Below are positions 45,185 through 56,206 of a DNA stretch of 64,000 nt, piece after piece. Origin of the DNA: Euborellia annulipes (taxonomy: Eukaryota > Arthropoda > Insecta > Dermaptera > Anisolabididae); the NCBI GenBank assembly GCA_023213315.1, contig JAKCPI010031631.1, positions 1 to 64,000 on the forward strand, given 5' to 3'. The position numbers and the translations under genes were made by a program. Under the pieces are notes generated by a model, which made no database searches, was not told the DNA's origin, and saw nothing but the letters and a program-made list of their open reading frames with translations. Each line of letters opens with the position of its first letter. The first letter of the stretch is position 1.

Positions 45185-46300
45185 TTCTTAATTGGTTAGA
45201 ATATTTTTTTCGATTTCTCAAAATTGACTTTAACTTTAAAATTCATAAATTTTTTAGATTCTCTTTAAAAAGTATATCAGTAAAATTTTTCGTGAAAATT
45301 ATTTGAAGTGTACACCTACTGATGTATTTAAGATTTTTCGAATTCACTTTCCGGCTCTTTCTTCCATAGAGTCAATGTTAAATCCCTATGGGGATTTGCA
45401 TGTTAATTTCGATTCAAAAGGGGAGTCCCCCTTTAGAACATTTTACACATTAAAATTTTCCAATTCTTATGAAATTTTATATTTATTTAGGATTTTCTCT
45501 TTTGTGCATAAAAGATTAAAATTTTGAAAAATAACCATAGTTTATTTCAAGAAGTCGTAATTTAAGTGGGTTTAGGAGCGACGTCTAAACGTACTTTAAA
45601 AAAAAAACTAGACTATTATATGGAATTTTTCAAAGCGGTTTTTTTTTTAATGAATTAAATTCATAAGAGATTATTGGGACATCGAGCTATAATTTTTTTA
45701 ATGATTTATTAAAAAATTATCGTAATTAATTTTTTTGTTATCAAGCAAATACAAAAAAACAATCTGTCCCAATAATCTTTAATTTTTTTTTAAATTTAAA
45801 AATGAATTTATTGTTATTGGTTATTAATCACATATTAATTAAGACATTTTTAAAATAAGCTTAGATGATTTATTTAAAAATCAACTGTCAAATTAGTTCA
45901 GCATTCGTGCAATAGATGGCAGGCTAGTCTAACAGAAGATATAGTATAAGCCTATATCTGGCCTATATTTATATATTTTTATGCTTTTATAAAAGATACA
46001 TAATATATAATAACATTTATAAAGTATTTATTGTTAAAAGATCAATGAAAATCAACCAAATGCATTAAATATTATAAGCTACCATTCTGACATCTCTTGG
46101 CAAATTTTTGAATTACTTGATTTTTGGGGCATACTTTTTATGACACACTACGCCATCTTATCGGGAAAAACATGCGTAACACCTTCGGTCCTATTCCGCC
46201 TTAAAACGCAAGTTTGGAACTAAGGTGCTATGGGAAACTAAATATATCACGACACAAAAAAATCTACTGTGCGTTAAATCACACCAGATTTTTTTCTTTT
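45185..46300 (+). repeat. Family A long-form copy split by a piggyBac-like MITE
   Basis: 45185-45565 (TCGATTTCTCAAAATTGAC, TTTGCATGTTAATTTCGATT, ACCATAGTTTATTTCAAG) and 46201-46300 (AACGCAAGTTTGGAACTAAG, AAATCACACCAGATTTTTT) are contiguous in the copy near 20.3-20.9 kb. Everything between is the inserted element 45566-46200. Confidence 0.82.
45566..46200. mobile_element. piggyBac-like MITE copy 2, 635 bp, TTAA target, complete
   Basis: TTAA at 45562-45565 and 46201-46204. It is the reverse-orientation homologue of 36904-39259 without the nested Tc1/mariner element, differing by scattered substitutions and small indels. The paralogous empty site is near 20430, in ACATTTAAAATGCAAG. Confidence 0.9.
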
Positions 46301-46304
46301 CTGA

Positions 46305-47245
46305 ACTTAATCAATTTAACAACTTAGAAACAAGTAGTATATGTTGCTCACGTGCCCCATATGCGAATTGCGTTTTTGCTGCGTGTATTTCAAATTGAAT
46401 AAACACATACATAGAGCGGAGGATGAGTGAAACATAAGAGAGGCCTGGAGATAAACAAGATGAGGTCAAGGGTTGCGAACGTCAGCCCTGTCTCATCTCT
46501 CATCTTTAGCCTTCCACTTATCGCTCTCCTTTCGAACAAACTGACCCTAAATGCAACCAATCGAGAACATACTATTGTATAAAGTCCAACATCCTCTCTC
46601 TCTTCATCCTTAAATCATTTTAATTCACTTTTTAAGATTAATTTACATTTCAATTTACTGTTTTATTTGAGAAAGTGAATTCATTAACTGTATCATACAC
46701 ATATACGGTACACATACAACGCACGCAATTTTTTTTTTTATCTTTTCAACTGATAATTATTATGGAATATATGAACATTTTTTATTAGTCATTATTTTAT
46801 TTAATTATATCATATAAAAAGTATAAAAAAAGAAAAGTGAAATTAATATCTTTAATTTTATTTCTTTTTTTTATAATTTGTATATACATACATATATTCT
46901 AATCTCAAATGGATTTTCCCTGAGATTTTAATCAATTTTGAAACGATGATTAAATAGAATAATTAATTTTTTTATCATTATTTAAATAATTCACTAATTC
47001 TATAAAGTGTTGAAAAGGCAACCAGCCGTTTTACTTTTTGTTCTTAAATTCTCATCCTTGATAGAATTAATCATTCAAAAATTTTTTAAAGATACGATTC
47101 CTTCTCAAAATTATGTTCCTGATATAGCCCTAATGAAAAAAAAATGTAATACCTTTCTAAATATTAATTTTTTAAAGGAGAATTGAGAGTATTAAGAGCG
47201 ATCAAATTGTAAAAGAATGCTGGTTCCAGTAGCACCGTAGTGTAG
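46305..47245. other. No gene seen; GC-richer stretch at 46340-46570
   Basis: 46400-46560 has more balanced composition (GGCCTGGAGATAAACAAGATG, a CTCATCTCTCATC repeat) and is not repeated here. The rest is AT-rich. Confidence 0.4.
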
Positions 47246-47253
47246 CTTGTGAT

Positions 47254-48001
47254 CAGGGCCATAGACAGGGGGGGGTGTTATATCCCCGGGGCCCGGGCTC
47301 TTTGCGTTCCAACCTTAAAATTCTAATAAAAAATAATTTCAATGGTTAAAATTTCAATTAAAAAAAAATCATTTTCTTGAAATTTTTTTCCTGAGGGGCT
47401 CGGGCCCTTTAAGCTCAATCTTAAAATTTCAATAAAAAAAATCATTTTTTTGAAAATTTCTCCTGAGGGGCCCGGGCCCTTTAAGCTCAAATCTTAAAAT
47501 AACTCAAATCTTAAAATTTCAATAAAAAAATCATTTTTTGAAATTTTTTCCTGAGGGGCTCGGGCCCTATAAGCTCAATCTTAAAATTTCAATAAAAAAA
47601 ATCATTTTTTTGAAAATTTTTCCTGAGGGGCTCGGGCTCTTTAAGCTCAAAGCAAGTTTATATTTTTCCCATCTCAGGAAAGCTAAAAACGCAGATTTCA
47701 GTGTCTAATTTTAAAAACAAGCCGATAAACTTTTTCGTGCATGCCTCCCTAACCTACCACTATAGACACATGATTTGTAAGACGTTGTCACGTCAAAATT
47801 CTCCATACCCCCAGACTCCCCTGGAAGTCCTCTGTCAAGGTCTGGCCTTAATAACTTATGGTAACCCTATGTTTAATTGTGTAAAAAACTGTGTGAAAAA
47901 TTGTTGGCACAATAGCCTTTTACATACTAAAAAAAACTAAGGGTGGGGGGGGGCGTATTATTATGTAGCCCCGGGGCCCGTCAAGTCTGTCTGCGACCCT
48001 G
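47254..48001. mobile_element. hAT element, 748 bp, perfect 8-bp TSD, minisatellite inside
   Basis: Ends CAGGGCCATAGACAGG and (reverse complement) CAGGGTCGCAGACAGAC; identical CTTGTGAT at 47246-47253 and 48002-48009. The left half is a tandem array (47287-47650). GGGGCCCGGG-type palindromes lie near both ends. The remaining open frames show no transposase motif. Confidence 0.92.
47287..47650 (+). repeat. Minisatellite, about 4.5 units of 70-90 bp
   Basis: Each unit reads CTGAGGGGCTCGGGCCC, TTTAAGCTCAATCTTAAAA, TTTCAATAAAAAAAATCATT, then TGAAAATTTTTC. The third unit has a short internal duplication (CTCAAATCTTAAAATAA). Confidence 0.88.
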
Positions 48002-48231
48002 CTTGTGATCGCACATTTTCTCAAACTTGTGTTATATGTAGGCCTACATGAAAAATTAATTGAATTAATTATTAGGAATATAATCAGGGAATAGATTTGT
48101 AATTTTTTGTGTGAAAAGTTTATTAAACCCTTGCAAAAATGTTCCGAAGAAAAAGCCACAAAAAACAGCTATAAGAGAGTATTTTTTTGACATTATCATA
48201 TTTTACGTTAATTTATATGAGAAAAATTGTT

Positions 48232-48295
48232 TCGCATAACGAGTGTTTCACTTTACAAGTTTGATTCTGAAATGAATTATGCTCGCTAAGCTAGC
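48232..48295 (+). repeat. Fragment of the pogo-like MITE
   Basis: CGCATAACGAGTGTTTCACT, then AGTTTGATTCTG, matches the right third of 34212-34566. Confidence 0.7.
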
Positions 48296-48299
48296 TTGT

Positions 48300-51035
48300 A
48301 TCAGGATGAGTTAAACTTTATGTTTTTGTAAGTTTTTACATTATTTTATAATAAATTTTTTCAATTTTTTTCTGGCTTGGGAGTTCTTCTGAATACGCCT
48401 TTGTGTCGTCACAAACTCGCTAGATTTTATATAAATCCAATGTTCAAAATTCTAATTTTAAACTAATTAATTAATTTTTGAATACGCACACTCACTTTCA
48501 AAAATAAATTTTTTTAAATTTATTCACGTGTCGTATCAAGTCATTTTATCAATATTTATCATAAAAAAGGTATAGTAATAATACTTTTTAATATAAATTG
48601 TCTTTGATTTAAGGGTTACTATTTTCTCAATTTACACCTATAAAAATATAATTAATATTAACATTTTTGTTTGTATCGCATTCTATAATCGGAAAAAATA
48701 ATGAAAGGTTCACTCATGTATATTAACGAGATGAACAGCAACAGATAGGGCTTGTTTAAGCTAATTAACTCTTTGTAGAAAGCAAACAAAGTCAATCTTC
48801 GCTACTCTCTTTAATTTATCATCCCATTTAAATTGTTATTGTGGTTTATACTTTTTGCTAAATAGAATCTTTTGGTAAACCAATATAAGTATAAGGAAAA
48901 AATAATCTTTAAATATATGACAGCATCTCTTCATTTTCTAATATGTCATCATCGTTTCTTTGAAAATCATAAAAACTTCTACTAATTATAAATTATAGTT
49001 TACATTTAAATAAGTTTCGAATATTTCTTTCATTTAAAAAATGGTGCAGAATTTTTTAAAGATATTTTTCGGCATCTAAAATTGATTGGGTAGTTAATAA
49101 TATAAGTTTAATAAAATTTTTTTCAAGCCCGCGGCCCACTACTTTAAGAAACCCTGGCTTAGATGATATAATTGGACGATGTTATGCTCGAAGGAACCAA
49201 GCGCCATTGACCTAAATCTAATGGGCATTTCATTTGCACAATTGTAAAGTCGAGCTTAGGAAAATTGGTATTAAAAGGTAAAGAAATTACAATTCAATTA
49301 AAAGAATGTCTTCAAAATTAACAAAAATATAAATGAATGAACTCCTAATACTTTTTTGAAATTTTCTATCATGATTTAGTTAGCTATTAGGAAAATACAA
49401 ATCATCTATTTTGAAAATTTTAAAATATCTATGTCTTGGTGTTTTGTTAAAATGCAAAAACTCTTTCAATAGATATTGTACGGTTTAACAAAATTAGTTA
49501 CGATTGTAAATTTTCTCTCTGTGGTTAGTATAATATTAATGGGTTGAAATACATAATTTTTTTTCTAGGAATTAATTATTAATAAAGAATAATAATTAAC
49601 TTTTATATTATTACAAAACATAATGTTATATCTCATAAAAATTGTTACAGCTTACTTAGACATAAAGTGATGGATAACAAAAATTTCATCCTCGCACAGA
49701 TTTTTTATTTTATCTTCCGTATTGGATTTTTGTTTGTATACAAATCTTTCCCGCAACGTTACATATATTTTTTGCTTTTTTTTTTTTTGAAATATGTATG
49801 AGTGGTTAGGCACTAGTTTTTGAGTGGTTGGTCCTCAAACGTGAAGCAATAAAAATCCAAAAATATTATGACTTGTTTTTTTTCCCCGACTCAAATTTGA
49901 ACCTCTTTTTGTTACGAATATCTCGTGTATTTCTGTCTGTTTAAGGTTGTTCGGATAGTACCCCGTAAGTCATAATAGAATCTAAATTTTTTTTTAAATA
50001 AAATTAAAAATTTGAATGCCAAAATTCCTTATTATAATTTAGTCGTGACCTATCAGAGTTTATAATTGTATTAAGTTAATAATTTAATTACCAAAAATAA
50101 TAAATGAATGACTTTTGACTTGAGCAGTTTTTCACGTAATATAGACCTGGCAACATTGCATTTATCAGTTGTTTATTTTAAATCTTAAAAGCCTTCAATT
50201 TTATTTTATTTAATATATTACAATGATTAATGCAAATCAGTTTAAACACAATGGACGATTTGCGAGAAAAAATATCGTAAAATGGAAAAAAAATGTAACT
50301 GACAGCGAGAAAAGAGTATTATTTTATGCGACGTTGCCAGGCTGGTCTGAGGCTCGTGACTTACTTATTTTTCAAATATGACCGGCTGTCATTTTCGAGA
50401 ATTTTTTGACTTGTTAAAATATCTTTAAAAGATTTTTGCAGAAACTTTTGATTTTAGGTTTAACGTATTCCTCAGAAGTGGATTGATAAAAATGTAATGT
50501 TTTTATTTTTTACCTATTGCAGAGGTGGCTATATAATTCGATATGTGTGCGTTTCGTCGACACTCCCCATAGACTACATGTTAAATTTCAATTTTTTTAA
50601 AATTAATTACACGATAACCCTGCTTCAGATCTGCTTCAAAATTTTATTTTATACATATGTGATAGTGATTAATAACATACTAAAATTAGCTTTTAATCTA
50701 ACAAAGTTCTTTGATGTCCGAACAACATTAATGCTATTCACGTGAAATTCGTTTAATTTAATGTTAAAATCGCTAAAATTCCAGCTAATTAGATACATAT
50801 TTTTAATAAGATACTAAAATTTTATTACGTTTTTTTTTAAATCAAAAATCACTTTATTAGGAAATCATTATCAACTTAATAATACGGTTGGACTCTTATT
50901 CGAGTTTAAAAGAAGTGTTTTATTTTCCTTATCCTATTATGTACCAATATCTATCTATAAAAAGGAAAGTAGTGTCAGAATTCCTTTAAATCATTCGGCT
51001 TGATTGATTTTTTACTTTTTTTTTTTGTATTTTAT
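48300..51035. other. No gene seen; AT-rich with one hAT-type end
   Basis: 49128-49157 reads GCGGCCCACTACTTTAAGAA ACCCTG, like the right end of 56007-56884; no partner. 49170-49245 shares a block with 11330-11555. The rest is featureless. Confidence 0.45.
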
Positions 51036-51039
51036 AAAT

Positions 51040-51330
51040 TTCCTTCGCCCATGGGATAAGCCAGCCACCATCATGTAGGCGTATATGTGTGTTTGTGTGT
51101 GAAGAAGAAGAAGAGGGGAGAGAGTGAGTGAGTGGGGCGCTCAAAAGCGGCAAACAGCAGCGATAACTTTACGCCGGTGAAAGTGGACTCTCGCTTTCTC
51201 GACGTACCTCTTCCGGGAACCCCCGAAACCCCCCACATCATGTGTTAAGTCATACATGCAGAAGGAGAAGGAGGAGTACACCGCAAATCGGGGTACAGAG
51301 AGTGGGGGAACGTTGTTGGTTGGTCGACGA
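51040..51330. other. GC-richer unique island
   Basis: Balanced composition, not repeated here: GGGGCGCTCAAAAGCGGC, TTCCGGGAACCCCCGAAACC. An 80-codon minus-strand frame (51383-51141) covers it but has no recognisable domain. Candidate enhancer or promoter-like element; unproved. Confidence 0.3.
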
Positions 51331-51927
51331 AAAAAAAAAAATAAGGAAGTGTCATGCTTGCTGCTGGAGAGAAGCTTAATCATTTGAAAACGTTAGTGGG
51401 TCAAAAGTTCCATTAATCGTGGAAAGAAAAAAAATAAATAAATAAATAACGGATAGAATGAAACACTTTCGTATTTGGCTTATTGATTTAAATCGTGAAT
51501 TTTTTTTTTTTTATCATTTTAATCACGTAATTAGGATTATGTTTATTCAAGACTTTTAATAATCAGTTACATCCTTTTGATATAATTTATAAAATGGGAT
51601 AATTATCAAAGGATCAACTTAGATCTCCTTTAAAAATTATATATACTTGTACTATGGATTATATTTATCTTTTTTCATTATAGGTTTAAATTTATAGAAG
51701 AAAATTGCTATAGAATTTTCTTGCCGGTTTATAATTTATACACATCACTAGAATAAAAACTTTTTAAATTACCATGGATAGTGCAAATTGACCACGCCAC
51801 AAAAATTATTATTAGACTCTATAATGAATAAAAGTATTATTATCATATTTTTGAATAGTGGGTTGCTGTCAATGGGTTCTCATTTAAAGTTATTATTAAA
51901 TAAAAAATTCACAAATGTGCCGTTTAC

Positions 51928-52130
51928 TTTGAAAGTGGTGTAAGACCATTTCTGACAAAAAGTTGGTTTATGATCTGCTTTGAGAATTTTATCTATAAAC
52001 AATTTCCAAAAAAATCCTTCAAAATTTTCATCATTTTTTCAATATAAATTTACATAATTAATGTAAAACTAAACAATCCAACCCTTAAATATCTCCATAT
52101 AATATAAAATGAACTTACACCACTTTCAAA
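51928..52130. mobile_element. MITE with GAAAGTGGTGTAAG ends, copy 2
   Basis: TTTGAAAGTGGTGTAAGACC and mirror TTACACCACTTTCAAA; the same family as 33879-34092, with a diverged AT-rich interior. Confidence 0.75.
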
Positions 52131-52154
52131 GAAAATATAAATAAGAATTTTGTA

Positions 52155-52405
52155 GTAGAAAAATAAAAGGCAGAGCAGCTTTATTTCATTATTAAAGAAC
52201 CCACAGCGACGTTTCGGTCGGCTATGCGACCATCTTCATGGCTATAGCTCAGTCAATAGAAAAACTCTAGACTGAACTCTAGCCATGAAGATGGTCGCAT
52301 AGTCGACCGAAACGTCGCTGTGGGTTCTATAATAAAGAAATAAACCTAGTTGCTCTGCCTTTTATTTTTCTACTACGTATTGATTCAGCTATTCGCCTCG
52401 CTAAG
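52155..52405. mobile_element. Fold-back element with ribozyme-like arms, copy 3, 14-bp TSD
   Basis: Arms of about 95 nt: GTAGAAAAATAAAAGGCAGA to TCTTCATGGCTA on the left and the mirror on the right, each with ATGAAGATGGTCGCATAG TCGACCGAAACGTCG (core in two blocks) and ATAATAAAG. An unpaired tail (TTGATTCAGCTATTCGCC) follows the right arm. Identical ATAAGAATTTTGTA at 52141-52154 and 52406-52419. Confidence 0.9.
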
Positions 52406-52609
52406 ATAAGAATTTTGTATTTGTATTATGTAATTTTATATGTACTTATTGTTTTGTAAAGGATGATGAAGTGGCTCTACCCTGAATAGAAAAAAAATAT
52501 TCTTAACTAACGAAACAATCGCATGTTAAGGACAAATCTTCAAAAGTTGATGTAAGAGATTTAAAATTGACTTTGCTAAAAATTCCTTTTAATTTTTATT
52601 TTATTTTAT

Positions 52610-52866
52610 TATTTTTTTTTAACACACACTTTTTTCTCATTCACACTCCCTCCCCCACACACACTCACACAGTCTTTTCGGCAACTTAGGCCATATAAGA
52701 CTTTTTACGATAACCGTTGTAATTAATATATATATTGTGGGTTCAGGCATTTCTATTTAAGCCATCTGGTATCCAAATGGCTTAAATAAAATCATCGGAC
52801 AGCCTGGGATCCGAGCCCCCGAGCCTTGGTATACAAGGCCAGCACGCAAACTCCTAAAGCCCGTGA
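52610..52866 (-). mobile_element. SINE C, most complete copy
   Basis: Minus strand: worn tRNA-like head (GGCTCGGATCCCAGGC as B box), TGATTTTATTTAAGCCATTT, GGATACCAGATGGCTTAAAT, an AT-rich middle, the tail AAGTCTTATATGGCCTAAG, TTGCCGAAAAGACTGTGTG and a GT-rich terminus. Confidence 0.75.
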
Positions 52867-53286
52867 GCTTCTTTTATTTAAAACTTTAAATTACGATATA
52901 AAAACTCTCATGACCTACAAAAAAAAAAAAAAAAAAATCCCCCGGTTATTTACCCCAGTTAGAGAGACTACTCGCTTAAAAAAATCAAGGCCCTGTGTAC
53001 GACCGATTAGTCTGTCCCTCCCTTATCTAAATTGATGTCCAGGTCCAAAGGCTACTTATTCGCATGTTTATTATAAATCAAATCAACACTTTTATTTTAC
53101 AAAAAATAATTTAGTTATTTTTACAAGCACTTCTTACCCTTGACTAGGTTTCCAAAAATAGAATTATAAATTGAAGAGAAACAATTTTCATTATAGCCTA
53201 ATATGTTTAGTTCTACAAGCGTATCCTATACTTCTATAGATCTATATTCGTTATTATTTAAGTTAATTGATAACCTATATAACTTT

Positions 53287-53425
53287 TTTAAAGTCTTCGG
53301 CATCTTAGGCCATTTAGAGTCTAAATTTTAGGCTTTAAATAATATTTAAATTAATTAAAGATATATTTTGGGGTCCAGATATTTAGCATCCAAATGATTT
53401 TTAAAAATTTCATCAGAAGCCTATA
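53287..53425 (-). repeat. SINE C, worn
   Basis: TCTTCGGCATCTTAGGCCAT, TATTTTGGGGTCCAGATA and AGCATCCAAATGATTTT in SINE C order; the head is lost. Confidence 0.55.
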
Positions 53426-53429
53426 TAAT

Positions 53430-54180
53430 TTTTTTCGCTAAATATCATAAGCAAACTAATTATCGGGCTTATTAAATTAATACTAGACTAGTGGAGCCTT
53501 TTATCACTTAATAAATTACAGAAATGAGATATTCTCCTGCATATGTGCGCGAGTAGAGTCCTCTGACGGCGGAGCCTGCAATTGAATACAGCAACAAGTG
53601 GGTGCCCTGGACACTTGTTGCTTGGGCTCGACCCCCATAATTGATAGGCCAGCCAATTTTTGCCAACTCCTCCTCCTCTTTCCTCGCTATTAGAAGACAA
53701 AAAACAACATCTCTCACTCTCCTAATAATTTTAGGAATTAACTTGATATTTATTATAAATAAAATTATACTTTCTAATTGTAAATTCGCAGCTAGTTTAT
53801 TTTTTGAATTGGTAAATGATCTAACTGATTAAGGCGAAAAATTAGATTTTTTTTTTATTTTGCAAAAAAAGCTAATAGGCCTTTGATAAATTGGTGATTG
53901 ATAAATTATGAAGCATTAAATTTCAAAACACCTGAGTTTAAAAATATTTTATCACTCAAAAATTAGGGAAATTTTTTAAAATAATAAATAAGAAGTGGTG
54001 AGTAAATGCCTAAGATGATAGAAAAAAAAATTCATTGATGATGTATGAAATGATGCTGGTTGCAGAGGATGGGATTCCGCTAGAAATAAAATATTTAGTT
54101 GTGATGAAAGCAAATTTTAGATAATAAAATGATTTATTGTATAGACGATTTTTTAAGCCTCCTTCACTACTTTATTATTA
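53430..54180. other. No gene seen; small GC-richer block at 53520-53700
   Basis: The block includes AACAAGTGGGTGCCCTGGAC and ACACTTGTTGCTTGGGCTCG, an internal inverted pair (ACAAGTG / CACTTGT). It is not repeated elsewhere. Flanks are AT-rich. Confidence 0.4.
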
Positions 54181-54185
54181 ATTTT

Positions 54186-54513
54186 TACTTTCTCTTATAT
54201 AGAGAGAAAGTATTGGATTCATGTCAAAAATTCGGTGTAGAGATTTTGATTTTGATATACACGTTTTGAGGTTTCCTGAGTCCAAAAAAGTGGTTTTCGC
54301 AACATGGTCTGTCAGTGTGTGTCTGTGTGCTCAATTTTAAGCATGAAAGAATTGAGCTAGGAGGTTGAAATTTTATATTTAAGTTAGACACATCTTTGAG
54401 GCGTGAAAATAAGTTTTTAAACAAAATCCGCCGAAGATTACTATTACTTTACTGATGTGCTTTTTTAGTTTTTTTCAATTTTCTCAAAATTCGCTCCAAC
54501 GATTTTGATCAGC
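54186..54513 (+). repeat. Family A copy 6, 3' truncated
   Basis: Colinear with the first half of family A up to AACGATTTTGATC, then joined directly to a SINE B body (54515-54612). Confidence 0.8.
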
Positions 54514-54514
54514 G

Positions 54515-54612
54515 AGAAATGTATTTGAATTGAATTGGATACCAATCAATTGAAATAAATAGGGATGGCCTCAGTTGACGAAAAGGACCCTCAACGAATT
54601 AAAAATAATAAT
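54515..54612 (+). repeat. SINE B body and tail
   Basis: GAATTGGATACCAATCAATT, GAAATAAATAGGGATGGCC, then GACGAAAAGGACC; 5' truncated, or fused to family A. Confidence 0.7.
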
Positions 54613-54614
54613 AA

Positions 54615-55780
54615 TTGATATACCCAAATAAATCTTCCTTCAATAGTAAATAAATTTAATTAAATTATTTAAAAGACTATATAGCTTCAAATGCCTTTAA
54701 GACTTAAAACATTCACACAATTTTTCTTCCTGGAAGTTAGGCAACAAAAATGACCAACTCACAATGAACTTTTTCATCAATTACTAGTAAACAATTTTAG
54801 AGTAATTGAAAAATTCATTAACTACATCTCAACTAATTTCTGCATCCAATGTAAACAATCAGCGCTTTCCCCTTTTCTTGAACAAATCGATCTATTTTGT
54901 TTATTTCCTATCTCCCAATGAGAATAAATAGACGTGTACCGCCAAATGAAAATAAATTTTATTTACTACATTAAGTTTCAATGTAATATTATTTATTAAT
55001 CTTTAGATGATTTAAAATCTCCAATGAACAATAGGCGCATATTTAAAATATGCTAATTGATTAGGACGATTACAATTTTATTGCAATCTAAACACGTGTG
55101 TCTCGTCTTCAAATATTTATTACGAATTAATAAAAAATAAATCATTCATAAAATAAATGTTATTGATATTAATAAGAAAAATGAATGAGAATTTTCAATC
55201 TCTCTCTCCCCCTTCTTTTCAATTCAATTGAATAAAAATTAATTAGAGAAATAAATAAAATTGAATGCGTTTAATGGATTTTGATTATTTATGTCAAGGT
55301 CTATTTAATAGTTCATATTAGGAAGTAGAGATAGCGAAAATAATAGAAAAAAATATCGCTTTTGATTTCAATCGGAAAAATATTATCATCCAATTTTATT
55401 TTTTTCTTTATCGAATATATGTACATATAAATGACCTATTCAATAGACCTTTATATATAAATTACTTGTTCATTCTAATAATATTTTCTTCGTTAAGAAC
55501 TTTAAACTAGGTTATTTAGTAGACCCTAGAAAATATTTAACCTTATAGAATGCACAAGCCCCAAAAGTTTTTTTTTTTTATATCACCCCTCAAGCTACAA
55601 AAAATTATTTCAAAATACATGTATATATATCAATATATAACAAGTCTATAATACAAAACAAATACAAAAACATAATAAAATAAAAAGTCAATACAAAAAA
55701 ACTTGATAAACAAAATAGTTTTGAAAAGACTAAAAATGGGAATTATTGGACCACAGTAACATCTAGCAAATTTTTTTTAA
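54615..55780. other. No gene seen; AT-rich
   Basis: Only the short block near 54735-54765 (GTTAGGCAACAAAAATGACC) is shared, with 8475 and 12428. Confidence 0.5.
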
Positions 55781-55784
55781 TTTT

Positions 55785-55975
55785 GCCTTCTCGGCTGCTG
55801 AATCCATTTACTGTTATGGAATTAATTATATGTATTTACTTGATATATACCGATGGCTACTGAGGGACGTTCCACACGCTTATTCTTCTGGGCCACCCAT
55901 CCGAGGAATCGCCGCGTTGGCATCGTTTAACACAACGATTGGGGTAATTGTTGCTCTCCTCCGTTGTCAGGCCCT
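55785..55975 (-). mobile_element. 5S-rRNA-derived SINE (family D), near complete
   Basis: Minus strand: GACAACGGAGGAGAGCAAC, GTTGTGTTAAACGATGCCAA, CCTCGGATGGGTGGCCCAG (5S box C-like), GTGTGGAACGTCCCTCAGTA, CCATCGGTATATATC and the tail GATTCAGCAGCCGAGAAGGC. Confidence 0.78.
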
Positions 55976-56206
55976 CTGGCCATCTACCAATTTGAAACTA
56001 GTGGACCAGTGCTTCTTAAACTTTTTGAAGTTGCGGCCCACTTGGAACCCTAGTCAATATCTCACGGCCTCCCTTTTTTTATTTCAGATTGGTTAATAAA
56101 CTATTTATAATTTGTAATTTCGTAAATGCATACATACACTTAAGTTACTGGCCAATAAAAGGGTGAAAAAATCAAATAACTTAATCTCAATTTTTTTATT
56201 TTAAAC

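Noticed and set aside
47287..47650. CRISPR array
   Set aside because: Direct repeats have no constant-length unique spacers; it is a minisatellite inside a hAT element in a eukaryotic genome.
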